A stretch of 64,000 bases of DNA from Marasmius tenuissimus (Eukaryota; Basidiomycota; Agaricomycetes; Agaricales; Marasmiaceae): positions 372,001 through 436,000 of the forward strand of contig JAQOTA010000020.1 in NCBI GenBank assembly GCA_029532415.1. The letters run 5' to 3'. The translations under genes and the position numbers were made by a program. This document shows positions 25,116 to 35,584 of this stretch, piece after piece. The notes beneath the pieces were generated by a model that did no database searches, had not been told where the DNA came from, and was given only the letters and a program-made list of their open reading frames with translations. Numbering within the stretch: the first letter of the stretch is position 1; each line of letters opens with the position of its first letter.

Positions 25116-26666
25116 GCCAGTAGTTATGATGATGTTCGTGAATGGACATATAAACAAGTTCAGAAACGTCCTAAAGATGAACGACCATCTTGGGAAGTAG
25201 CATGCAGACTGGAACTACAATCACTGGAAGATTGAAATGTCTTTGATGTGGTTACACTACCTAAAGGCTAAAAAGTGGTTAAATCCTGCTGGGTATTTGA
25301 TATCAAGTCTGATGGCTGTAAAAAGGCAAGACTTGTTGCGAAAGGATTTTTGCAAAAACAAGGAATAGACTATAACGAGTTGTTCTCTCCTGTAGTACGA
25401 TTTGAAACCGTACGACTTTTATTGGCACTAGCAGCGCTTGAAGATTGGGAGATCTCTGTGCTAGACGTTAAAAAAGCATTTCTATATGGTGCCTTAGATG
25501 AGGAGATATACATGGAACAGCCTGAAGGCTTCATTGAGGACTCCAGCAAGGTTTGGAGGTTACGCAAAGCATTATATGGATTAAAACAGGCATCTCGAGC
25601 CTGGTGGCGTCAATGTACTGAATCCATGAAATGTCTGGGATTCAAACGATGCTTATCTGATGCTGGCGTATATGTCTTCAGCAAAAATGGCAATATGGTT
25701 ATTGCTATAGTATATGTTGATGATGCCTTGTTTATGGGTCCAGATCGCAACCTAGTCAATAGACTGAAAAGTGATTTCATGAAAATCTGGGAATGCCGAG
25801 ATTTAGGCGAGCCTACAGAATTCTTACGAATGCGAATTACTCGTAATCGGAAGAACCGCACACTGATCCTTGATCAGCGGGACTATCTTGATAAGATAAT
25901 TCGTAAATTCGGAGTTCTGAACGTCAAAACGGCATATACGCCATTGCCTGATGGCTATAATCCTACCCAAAACCAAGGGAAGGTTAATCCCAAGATTAGG
26001 CATAGATTCCAATCAGTGATAGGATCATTGCTTTATCTGGCACTCGGAACACGTCCAGATATTTCTTTTGTTGTAATCAAAATGTCACAATACGGTGCAA
26101 ATCCTAGTGAGGAACACCTACAGAAGGCTTTATACATCGTGAAATATTTGGTTCACACTGCAAAGTATGAACTTATTTACGATGGGAAATCAAATCATGG
26201 ATTGATTGCCTTTGCTGACTCTGATTGGGCAACTGATAAAGATTATTGTGAATCACAGACTGGATATATCGTAAAGCTTGCCGATGCACCAGTTTGTTGG
26301 GTTTCTCAGAAACAAAAGACTGTTGCATTATCATCCACAGTAGCAGAGTATATGGCTCTCTCTGACTGTATGCATCAGGCATGTTGAATGAAGTCGTTGT
26401 TGAACGAATTAAACTTTCCCATCAAATCAATACCATGTGTCAGTGACAATCAAGGTGCTATCTTCCTCAGTAGCAATGAAGCTACTGATAAAAGGACGAA
26501 ACACATTGACAATCAGTATCATTTTATTAGGGGAGCAGTCGAAGAAAACAAAGTTGAAATATACTTTGTTGAGACTGCTAAACAACCTGCAGACCTTCTT
26601 ACAAAGAATCTTGGCAGAACAAAGTTTGAATTGTTCAGGCAATCTTTAGGATTAACTTTTCACTAG
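25116..26666 (+). pseudogene. element C reverse transcriptase and RNase H
   Basis: Weak coding from 25116, then a 370-codon frame from 25275: CWVFDIKSDG, DVKKAFLYGAL, YVDDALFMGP (catalytic YVDD kept), then RNase H AFADSDWATD and STVAEYMALSD. A TGA at 26385-26387 replaces an expected Trp codon (QACW(I/M) in element A's order), after which SDNQGAIFLSS and ADLLTKNL follow to a stop at 26666. The RT core is thus intact, but the polyprotein is broken. Confidence 0.85.
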
Positions 26667-26690
26667 GCATTATCTTGCATGATGAACTTA

Positions 26691-26701
26691 GTGAGGAAGA
26701 G
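26691..26701 (+). other. polypurine tract of element C
   Basis: gtgaggaagag abuts the 3' LTR at 26702, the expected plus-strand primer site. Confidence 0.65.
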
Positions 26702-27542
26702 TGTTGAACATGATGGATATCATGTGATACATATTGACGTGTTGTTTACGCATCACACTATTTATAGAGCTACGTCTCTAGGAACACTTGCGCTCTCATG
26801 CAAGAATGTATCTAAGTAGTTATTGCTTCACAAATGACACTGTAGATATCTACTACATATGTAGTTGCATCAAGTCTGATGCTGTCAGCAATCACCAGAT
26901 ATAACCTGGTGACGCGTCGCACTAAGCTTTCAGACAAGAGGGAACGAGGCAAAGATAAGAGAACTCTATACTGGTGAAAAATAAACCAGCTCAAGACTGG
27001 GGAATACATGCAGAGTATCTACTTCTTATATACTACTTGGAGGACTGCAGCGTGTGTCTACAGTGAGGTATGACATTGAGGTATGACATTGTGAAACAGT
27101 ATCTGAAACAGGACTGACATGTGTCTACAGCATGTGGGTCCCTTCATATATCTACCATGTGTCCGTATGATAAGATATAAGTCATGTGAGGGATAAGATA
27201 TAGACAAGATGGAAAAGGATAAGATAAGGAGGAAAGATAAGATAGGAGGGAAATTCATGACAGATGCTTATAGTCCAAAGTGCGAGGCACAACAGACGAA
27301 AGACTCATTAGTATTGGCTAAATACCTACTTCTAGTAGTAGTTTCATACTATTGTAATTACTCTTGCATGTACAGAAAGTTGTGTATAAAAGCTGGTATT
27401 CCAAGGCCTCAAGCCTAAGGACAATCTACTCGATTATCACCTCTTCACAAGCATCTCAAGTCTACAAGAACACTCTGTGTATTACCCATGTGAGGTTTAC
27501 TTCGTTATACCCACTGTGCACTTTAACTATGCTGGCTCAACA
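26702..27542 (+). repeat. 3' LTR of element C (C3), split by solo LTR D
   Basis: 841 bp in total; removing D and one gatgc leaves 456 bp, equal to the 5' LTR. It ends GGCTCAACA and is followed by gttct (27543-27547), whose inverted partner is agaac at 16351. Confidence 0.92.
26883..27262. mobile_element. solo LTR D
   Basis: 380 bp starting TGTCAGCAATC and ending TTCATGACA (inverted ends TGTCA/TGACA), flanked by a perfect 5-bp duplication gatgc (26878-26882 and 27263-27267). It contains repeated aagataagat words. No other copy is in the window, so the superfamily is unknown. It is the youngest layer of the nest. Confidence 0.85.
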
Positions 27543-28362
27543 GTTCTGGTTCGAAGAGGGGCATTGCTGCTGCTGCTTTGGTGGGCGAGTGTTGGTCTGC
27601 TGCTGATACCCACGCTGCTGACGTTGCTGCTACAGGCGCTGCTGCTGACCGAACAATGGTTCTTGATTACCAACACGTTTCACCGCAGAGAGGCGGTTGG
27701 CGAGCTGCAGGTTCTGGTGTTCATACTCGACCATGATAGCATCATGGACTTTCAAAACAGTAATGCAATCTTCATCCTCAGGATCCCTAACATGATTTGG
27801 ATGAGGCAGCGTCCCATTCTGGAGGAATAACGGCAATGAGCAAGAGGGATTTGATCAACTCAGGAAGAACCACTCCTACCTCGGAGAATCGTTCGATGTA
27901 GGACTTGAACTTGGCAATGCCGGCTTGGGGATGAGAGGTGATAGGTCTGAAAGAGATGAGTTTCACAAAGTCGCCATAGATGGCAGACAGAGTGGGCTTG
28001 CTGTAGGTGAGGTTCAGCTATTCCCAAGCCTTTTTGGCGTTCATGGCCTTAATCGGATCGAAGACCTCCTTGGTGGTGGTAATCTGGATGATTCCCATGA
28101 GCTGGAGATCTTCCTTGTCCCAAGCAAGACTTTCCTTGACCCAGGCAGCGTGCTCCTCAGGAGGGACGGTGGCGCAGACAACAGGAGTAACCCCTGCAGG
28201 GCTAGTCACAGTGCCAAGGGGCATGGAGGGAGGTGGTGCTTGGCCAGTGAGATGATCGTAAAGACCTTGGGTCTTGCACACAGCTTCCATCTCGCTGTAG
28301 TAGGTCTGTTTGAAGTTGGTGCCATCAAAGCGACCAGAGAAGTATTTCTTAACATCAAACAT
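27543..28362 (-). pseudogene. element B Gag, N-terminal part
   Basis: Starts at ATG 28362 with MFDVKKYFSGRFDGTNFKQ, a copia gag start, and continues through a UBN2-like core (ATVPPEEHAAWVKESLAWD). A TAG near 28018 (CAG to TAG would explain it) is followed by in-frame continuation TYSKPTLSAIYGDF up to LIAVIPPEWDAA, then a frameshift near 27830 and a Gln-rich run to the C insertion point. The missing gag C-terminus is the inverted piece at 16351. Confidence 0.82.
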
Positions 28363-28621
28363 GGTAGTAAGAGGTTGAGAGGTTTGGTGTTGGATCTAGA
28401 AAAGACAGCATCAGCATGCATCTAATCAACACAGGGAGCAGCCATCAAGGCGCTATGCTCAACGAAGAGCATTGGATCCTTGAGATCCAATGTTGTCGAA
28501 GGACATACATCAATGCCATAGATCGAGCACTCAGTTAAGAGGTCGATGGCCACATGCAGGTCTAGCCTGGCTAGCCGATGACAGCGGCCTAGGGGCGCTC
28601 GTTATTGTAGTCGGGCTAACC

Positions 28622-28634
28622 GGGGCCCACAACC
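28622..28634 (-). other. primer-binding site of element B
   Basis: In sense ggttgtgggcccc, next to the 5' LTR. It differs from element C's site at two A-to-G positions, each still able to pair with the tRNA as G:U. Confidence 0.7.
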
Positions 28635-28955
28635 TGATGAGCCGGCATGACACCTAGTGCAGAGGACTACAACATGGCTACACTACTACTTACCAGAGAG
28701 AAGTTTAGAGAGGTAGAGGTGAGACGTAGAAGCTCAAGCACACTATTGATTCAGGTAGAGAACTAAGAGCTTATATACATGAAGATACAATAGAGTTACC
28801 ATATAGAGACGACAATAGAAATTGTACATATGTGCATAGTGAACGATGAAGAATAGAACAATAGCGAATGCATTGTCCCGCATTATACAATGGCGGGAAG
28901 TATGAACCGGGACTTCGGATATACTGGGATCTAATAATAGTCCACGGATTCAACA
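28635..28955 (-). repeat. 5' LTR of element B
   Basis: 321 bp, partner of 13006-13326, followed on the host side by the target copy atacc (28956-28960). Confidence 0.92.
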
Positions 28956-29067
28956 ATACCTCGGTTTCTCCGCCGCCAGCAAATAAGTAACAATCCCAAT
29001 ACTATAAGCATCAGGACCAAACCAATCACTAATCCGGATATGAGGCCTGTATTGGGTTTGTGGCAAG

Positions 29068-29989
29068 TGTGACGAAGCTGCAACCAAACTGATGCACTCG
29101 GGGACCGAGGTTTTAAGACTTAAACGGCAACTGCTAACGCGCAACACAACACAGGACGTGGAGATTGAGGGAGCAAAATGACTGCTCAGGAATTAGAACA
29201 CCAATGTAGATACTTGTGTTAAGTATCTAGGATTTAATACACGCTATTGTAACGTCAAAACTCGAGGCGGGAATCTCAGACTTCGTCTCAGAACCACACA
29301 AGTGTTTGAAACATAATCGGGACTCTTTATTATTATATAAGGAGTCAATGCTATCTACAAGAACAACGAGGGACTCGAAGGATAACCAGGATTGAAGGGA
29401 ACAAAGAATTGTGCACAAAAAGTGCAAAAGAACAGCTATAGGAGCGGGAGAGACAGCTGGAGATAGCTAAGGCTATCTAGAACTAGGAAAATTAGAGAGT
29501 AGGAGAGGGGAGACGAAACAGCACAGAGAAATGGGGCGGAAACAACAATGGGGGCAAAAGACAACACGGGAGGGGCACAAAATATCTGGACTGAGGATTT
29601 CGGGCGAAATCCTCAGTCCTTTTATACATTCACACTATCTATTACACGGAGATCTCGTACCTACGGTCCGGACATGGATAATAGATTTCTCAGAAAGGAA
29701 ATTTGAACAGCTTTTCCGCAGCAGCATGACACAAGAGAACATACCGTTTAGGACTATTGGGTCTTGAAGCTAAAGAATTAAATACGGCAGCGGGAGCAGG
29801 CGGTGGATACTGTGAGAGAACAGGTAATGGGACTTGGGAATAAATCATTGAATAAGTGCGGAGCTGCGGTATTCATTGGTTTTGAAGCCCAGTGCCTGAA
29901 ATTACCACGGGCGTCAGCCGGATCGACCCGGCCCGTTGATAACTCGGAAGTTCATGCGTCAGGGTATGGTCGATTTTTGACTCATGACA
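29068..29989 (-). mobile_element. solo LTR E1
   Basis: 922 bp; in sense it starts TGTCATGAGTC and ends TTCGTCACA. Flanks are gcaag (29063-29067) and gcgag (29990-29994), a 5-bp duplication with one G/A difference at a CpG. It matches the 868-bp copy at 56493-57360, apart from indels in the middle. A TATA motif and a 26-nt hairpin (29591-29616) are conserved with that copy. It separates the stalk and membrane helix of the host gene. Confidence 0.9.
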
Positions 29990-30810
29990 GCGAGCGCCAG
30001 ATCGTGTGGCCAATGATCCTGGAATGAGGCTAGAGGTTAATGGAATTATAGTAGGGGATATGATGTCCGATTGACTGCGGGAACTCGAGTGCAAAGTCGT
30101 TGAATTTGACTGGGATTCCGCTGTTGGGTCTGTTGTGGACAGAAGTTGTGACGATAGCGAAGTATCACTGGAGCGAGGGTTCGATTGTTCCTGGATCCTT
30201 TTTGCCGGAGTAAACATGTGAGATGAACGAGGGACAAAAAAAGAGAGTACATTGCTCACAACTGGGTTGAAGTTATAACGAGGATTATCGATTGAGTTGC
30301 CATCGGTGTAAGTGCAGAGCTGACAATCTTACACGGCGGGATTTTCGATGTCAACTCGGGCTTTGTGGTGTGATGTCAAGTTGTTTGTCAAGCCATCATC
30401 GTAGACCTTGTCAACTCATACACTGTGACCAAAAAATCAAACAAACCTGTCTATTCATTTGAGCTTTCCAGCTGTTATTATTTATTTTTGATTTTTCATG
30501 AAAGGGATGGCTGCCTGTGCACCTTTGGCGAGACCAGCTTACGTATGCCTTGATGTTGTCCAGCTCTTGTCAATGGCTAGTGGATGGATCCTGCACCTCC
30601 CTTTTGGGCGCAATCCTCCCGTAGGCTCATGCACCTCTCTTTCACGCAACAAGGGGAACCGCTAACAAATCATGACCTCTGAATACACCCTGTGGCTTTG
30701 GTTCTTCTACAAAACCTCCCCTTCCTTCAGCGCATCTATCTGTATCCCTCCCCCACCAAAGTCAGTCTGGTACTGCATCCTCTCATTCGCTCTTTCTATC
30801 ACATTCCGAA

Positions 30811-32681
30811 ATGGCATCTGTGCTAGAGAAACTGAAACCCCCACATCAACCGGAGTTCCACCAGGAACAACAGAAATGGCTTGAAGATTTCGTCGGCAAC
30901 ATGCAAGGACATTACCAACATCTGTTGAACGACGCGTCGGAACATAACTGAAAAGAGATAGCTGAAATGAAAGTAGCCTACCAACAACTCATGGAGAAGG
31001 GAGTGAAGGAAACGCTGGCGTCACTTGAACTTATTGATTCAGGCCAGAGGTGTGTGCAATCCAGACTTCCACCATCTTTAGCGATACTTACACGGTACTC
31101 AGCTCCCAGCAGCCGCAGGACAGCCCTTGTACTTTTGCACCGCTGCCACAATCGTCACCTCATGCCCCCGCTCCCATCCATCCTTCCCAACAAATCCAAC
31201 CACAATCATTTCATGCACTGCCCCCCTCCGACCAGGACTCTGAAATGCATGTGCCAGAACCGCCTTCTCCCACTCCTTCCGCCTCATCCTCAAGGTCGAG
31301 GAAAACATCAACGACAACCTCATCAGAGACCTTTACGGCGAGGGCCAACAAGAACCACGCTGGTCCTCAGAGTTCCACCAGACCGGACCCGAAGCCCTTG
31401 GGATCATCATCCACAACCCAACCCAACCCAAACACATCCTCCCGTGCTTCTGAGAAGAGGCCCATTGAATACATGACCGAGTTCCTGAGTTCAATGTCGC
31501 CCATCAAACAAGGGAGCAAGGCTAAACGAAACAAGCCTTCCAAGCCTAAGAAACCTTCTGAACAGTTTCGAATATGGAGGGGTGAACTTTCTCCAGATCA
31601 GGAGCTGCTGCATGTGTGTGCTGCACAAATATTCTGTGATAGCAACCAACTGACGTTCTGTAGCAAGCTTTCTTCCTTTGGGTACGTGTCATATGGGGCA
31701 TGGTGAATAAAACCGACATGCCATCTCTTCCCACTGTAGACGAGCATCTCATCTTCAGTACCTACATGCAATTCGTCCAGCAATTGACCGAGATACGCGC
31801 AAATTCCAAGGGCAAAGGACTAATTCCCGAGTCGATGGTCAGTCTCAACAATCGCGCCTCATTTCATATCAATTGTTGGTCCTCAAAGAATGCGAGGAAT
31901 GCGGCTAAGCTTCCGAATTCCTTCCTCCAACACACTACGGGACAACTTGCTCGATATGGGATCGTGTGGTGGTGTCCCGACCTTTGTTTGGCCCAAGACT
32001 CCCTATACAACCAGGCCTGCCAGTACATTGCCATCGACACCTTACAATCTGGACTGGTTGCTGGAGCGTTTCACTTCCTTGGATGTGCGTCAAATTATGT
32101 GCAGGATATCAATCTCATCACTCAAGTTTATCAACACATCCTCTTCCACTATTTCTACGAGATCTGGGTAAAGGAGGGAAGTCACGAGGGATGCCTTGCA
32201 AAAGCGGCTGTGAAAAATCCCATCTACCAGGATAGAAAACGAGTTCGTCATCACACAGAACACACCAATCCCTATTTTGCTGACACTTGTGATACCGCAG
32301 CGTTCGGACAACCGTCGGAAGTTTATGATAGAAAACCGATACCCTACACAGTACCTACCGATGTGCGACACCAAAGCTACCTCTGAAGACAAGATGGATC
32401 CCGTCACCAAGGGGCGCTGGAGAAAGCGCAAGCCCGAGCGATCAGCAGAAGCTGAGATCTTCATCCGGTTACTTGAGGAGATCATGAAGAGGCATGCAAA
32501 AGCCAGTGGAAAGCCCTGGGTCGAACGCCAACCACACCCATTGCAAGCCGAGACCTGCTTCGAAACCCTCCCTATGGGCATACCTCTTGATTACTACTCC
32601 CTAGCAATGTGGAAATTGTTCACCCCTGCCCAGCACTACAAAGCTCTTCTTGGTGCGGACGGAAAAGGCTACCTGTCATGA
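30811..32681 (+). pseudogene. unknown gene with coiled-coil start, decayed
   Basis: ATG 30811 opens MASVLEKLKPPHQPEFHQEQ; a TGA at 30949 interrupts a helical, coiled-coil-like segment that continues as KEIAEMKVAYQQLMEKGV. A Ser/Pro-rich low-complexity region (31050-31500) and a basic patch follow. Then comes a Trp-rich globular stretch (31740-32250, RYGIVWWCPDLCLAQD), an intron-like GT..AG gap near 31681-31738, and a final segment RWRKRKPERSAEAEIF to GMPLDYYS-like and YKALLG, with a stop at 32679-32681. I do not know a function. From memory, similar proteins are multicopy in mushroom genomes. Confidence 0.45.
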
Positions 32682-32689
32682 AGATGCCA

Positions 32690-34400
32690 CTTTTCCCTCC
32701 ACCATTTGCTCACATGATTATCACATGTTCTTTTCTCACGGTCACTTACTATACATCCTTATTTCTCACAATTCCCTTTCTTAACCCACCATCACGCAGC
32801 TTTAACCCACATCGCGCAGCCATCCCATTATCTCACATCGACTCATTCCTTATTCATCCTTGACTCATACCTACTCATACACGACTCATAGGTAGCCACT
32901 CCGACTCCAGCTCTGACTGTAGGATAAGTATATAAGCTAGCTAGTCTTCACCTGGTCCCTCATCTTGACCTCTTGTCGTTGGGACCAGGTGAGTAGTACA
33001 GTTTCCTTTTCTTTCCTTCTCTACAATAGATCTAACTTGTCGTTGGGACCAGTTCTGCCTTATCTCTGCCTGAGTCAAGCCCGCTGCTCCTCTCCTAGCC
33101 TGCTACCACCGCTCTCTGCCTCTGCCGTCTCCGATAGACACTCAGCACTTCGTGACACTACCCCAAAATTGCATTCCTCCCCAAGCCTGCTGATTTGTTC
33201 GAGCAAGGAGATAAGGAGAGTGCCAGACTGGAGAAGATGTCAGATGATGATTTCTTTGATTTGAGATCGAAAGACATCTTCCCCCTCTATAATTTCGACA
33301 TGGACAAGATGAACTCTCCGGAAGGTCAAGAAGATACTGACAATGACATGTACGTTTAAAACCTAGAATATAGGACTGGCATGCTTTTTTCTAGGTAGAG
33401 TAATCATAATGAATATGACTTATAGAGTTTTACCTCAGTTGAATGGAGTGCTCAAATGAAGCCGTGAGGTCTTGAGCCGGGGCTCAATTACAGTACATCT
33501 TAAACTTCACATCGTTCCAAGGTTGAACAGTGGATCTTCTGTATCATTTCTCGGTGAGGTTTAGATGTGGTATCTACAGCAGACTATGGTCGAATATATG
33601 CGTGTAAGGTAGGCCCGCCCCTAAGGCTACGGAATTCCCGCACCAAGAGCGCACCCTTCATAGTCTACCAAGTACGGAATTGGGAATTGGGTTGCTGAAC
33701 TACTGGTGAGGTGCAACAACAAGGTGACAATAATATAAACATGTCATCGATGGAGACGACAGGGGAGAAGTATTGTAAGAGGTAGTGGGTGTTCCGAGCC
33801 AGGAATGCCAAAAGGTGTCAAAGTCGCTTCTTCCAGACTTGGGCGTTGGAAGTTCACAGTGAAACGATGCCGTGAACAATGAGGAAGTGATCTTGACAAC
33901 GATGGACGAGGGATTGAGGGCAAACAAAACTGGCGATGTCAGCAACGCTACTGGCAATAATTGACGTGGCATCGTCATGAGGATGCTTATGTACTTCCTC
34001 ACATTCACCATTCTAAACCCTCAGTAGGCAGGATCCAGAGGATACTCGTCAACTCAACGCCAGTTCATGCTTGAGTTATGGAAGGACCAACACAAAGTGC
34101 GTTGAATAGGATATGCAATGGCTTGACCGGAAGATTGCACTCACCAACGCAGTCTTTGCAGGTAGTCCAGTCTTCCCAAGCATCGGCGGGTACAACGCTC
34201 AAGAAAATCATGGTTCCGTCTGCACAATGACCTTCCGCTCAGAATCTTCCTGTCCCAAGTTCGCGATACCTCTCCAACCCCATAATCAATCCCTCATATA
34301 TAGACATCCAGTAGTCTCGAGCCAAACCTCCTGGGTGTCCATGCGCTATCTTATCTTATCCCGTTACTCTGTGTAGCTTCCCGATTTAGATAATTACAGT
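32690..34400. other. mostly noncoding; short tandem duplication around a possible intron
   Basis: Pyrimidine-rich sequence with tatataag near 32929. The word cttgtcgttgggaccag occurs at 32972-32988 and again at 33036-33052, with gtgagtag right after the first copy, so the interval has intron-like ends. A minus-strand frame at 33700-34011 (103 codons) begins with a hydrophobic, signal-peptide-like segment but shows no domain. Confidence 0.35.
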
Positions 34401-34920
34401 GTTTTTTATTATTTGTAGCTGGGACGGGCACACGGACACACCAGGAGGTCTGGTGCATTTGAACTGAGGGACCCTCCCTCGGTGACCGTGACATTTTACT
34501 TCCTACCTCTACGCTGCTCATCCGGTCAACCAACGTGTAGGAGGCCTCTAAGACGGACATATCAACATGCTGGGTTTCTATCCAGACACCCCAAACGTGC
34601 GGCATTGCCAAAAATACAGTGAAATTGAAGCAAACCTCTGAGGCACTACAGAGCTCCCCGTGATGACCTTGAGATCGTCTTCACCAATCAAGTTTGGCTT
34701 GTGCTGTTGACTTGAGCTTGCTGGCACTCTTACCTGTGACTAGATTTCTCATTATAGCTGTTGATAAGTCATAGAAAGAGCGGAACTCTCTTGATTGTGG
34801 TTCCAGCAAGCTATCTAATTGTGACGCGGTGTCACCGAGGGAGGGGCGCCCACTAAGGACTGCACCAGACCTCCGGGTGACGTCTCCCCTCCCATCAAAC
34901 GAACAAACAAATGATAAACA
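34401..34920. repeat. inverted-repeat (MITE-like) element
   Basis: The left arm (about 34401-34496) and right arm (about 34821-34920) are imperfect inverted copies of about 95 bp. Shared blocks are ggaggtctggtgca and cctccctcggtga, in mirrored order, plus a weaker match of ttattatttg to ttatcatttg. The 320-bp centre has no open frame of note. No clear target duplication was found, so the outer ends are approximate. Confidence 0.5.
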
Positions 34921-35584
34921 AGAAATTATCTAAAAAGGGAAGTATCCCCGGAGGTCTGATCGAGACTAGACATCCAGGTTTTTGCTGAGTAAATTGAGGC
35001 CCTCTCCTGAGTGACAGCTATAGTTCAAAGGCATTACTGGGTGTTTGAGGGATGCCCAAACAGGATAGTCTGTGCGCGCTGTTGAAACAGACATTCCAAA
35101 ACCGTCAGGACTTCTCCGCTGAGTGGTTGACAAAGGAAACACAGACCTATCCGCTTGTCAGGCCTTCAGCTTCAAGAGTAACTAGCTGTTGTTGTCCTGA
35201 CGCATTGAAGTAGTATTGGTGATAGTGGAACCGATAAAAAATGCGTAGGGACTGTAGTTTGTCGGAAGGCTTGAGCTCAAGTGCTTGAGCAGCCTTGATC
35301 ATGCAGTAGCGCGTGTTGGCCGTATTATTTAATTATCAGTTCTATTTTCAATTCCTATTTATTTATTTAAATACGAATCTCGAAATGGATTATAGAGTTT
35401 GATAATTTAATTTAATAATTTCATCCAAAGTAATTATTTATTTATTCAATAGTAATAAACCCACACCGTCGATCATCTCCGTCTCTCTTTCTTTCTTCAA
35501 GGTGCCTCGGTCCAGAAACATCGAATACTCCTCTCTTCACACATCTCAACCTCACTGGATCTCTTACAAGTATGCCTAGAAAGC
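34921..35584. other. AT-rich upstream region of the F-box gene
   Basis: About 35320-35460 is strongly AT-rich with repeated atttattta words. No gene seen. It probably includes the promoter and leader of the following gene. Confidence 0.4.

Larger units (their letters stand above)
18305..27542 (+). mobile_element. copia element C, long and degenerate
   Basis: Two 456-bp LTRs (the 3' one interrupted by solo LTR D) enclose a PBS, a leader of about 950 bp without a gene, gag, an unusually long region before the protease, degenerate integrase, RT and RNase H, and a purine-rich gtgaggaagag just before the 3' LTR. Without D it is about 8.85 kb, long for copia. The interior is visibly AT-richer than elements A and B. 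Several in-frame stops (21068, 21599, 23867, 26385) and an integrase deletion show it is defective. Confidence 0.9.
13006..28955 (-). mobile_element. copia element B, interrupted by family C insertions and partly inverted
   Basis: Two 321-bp LTRs (13006-13326 and 28635-28955) are bounded by a perfect 5-bp duplication atacc (13001-13005 and 28956-28960). Sense order on the minus strand is 5' LTR, PBS, gag start, C element, inverted gag/protease/integrase piece, C LTR, integrase end, RT, RNase H, purine tract, 3' LTR. Subtracting the C insertions and their target duplications leaves about 6.25 kb, close to the 6.09 kb of element A. Frameshifts and stops make it non-autonomous. Confidence 0.92.
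12541..30430 (-). pseudogene. single-pass membrane protein gene broken by two LTR-element insertions
   Basis: Pieces on the minus strand: upstream coding-like sequence (about 30420-30325), a Ser/Thr-rich stalk (about 30200-29990), then solo LTR E1, then a membrane helix with a WRRR stop-transfer (29062-28961), then the nested B/C/D pile, then the cytoplasmic tail (about 12940-12541) ending near PPDYISS. With E1 plus one target copy removed the stalk joins the helix in frame. With the pile removed, the target ggtat forms the donor of a 66-bp intron (GTATGC..GTAG) that leads into the tail. The tail has an in-frame TGA near 12822, where CGA to TGA would explain it. Architecture and tail resemble the gene at 2737-4350. 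The ectodomain is not resolved. Confidence 0.75.

Noticed and set aside
27925..28425. 166-codon plus-strand frame
   Set aside because: Antisense of element B gag, which has clear copia Gag homology on the minus strand.
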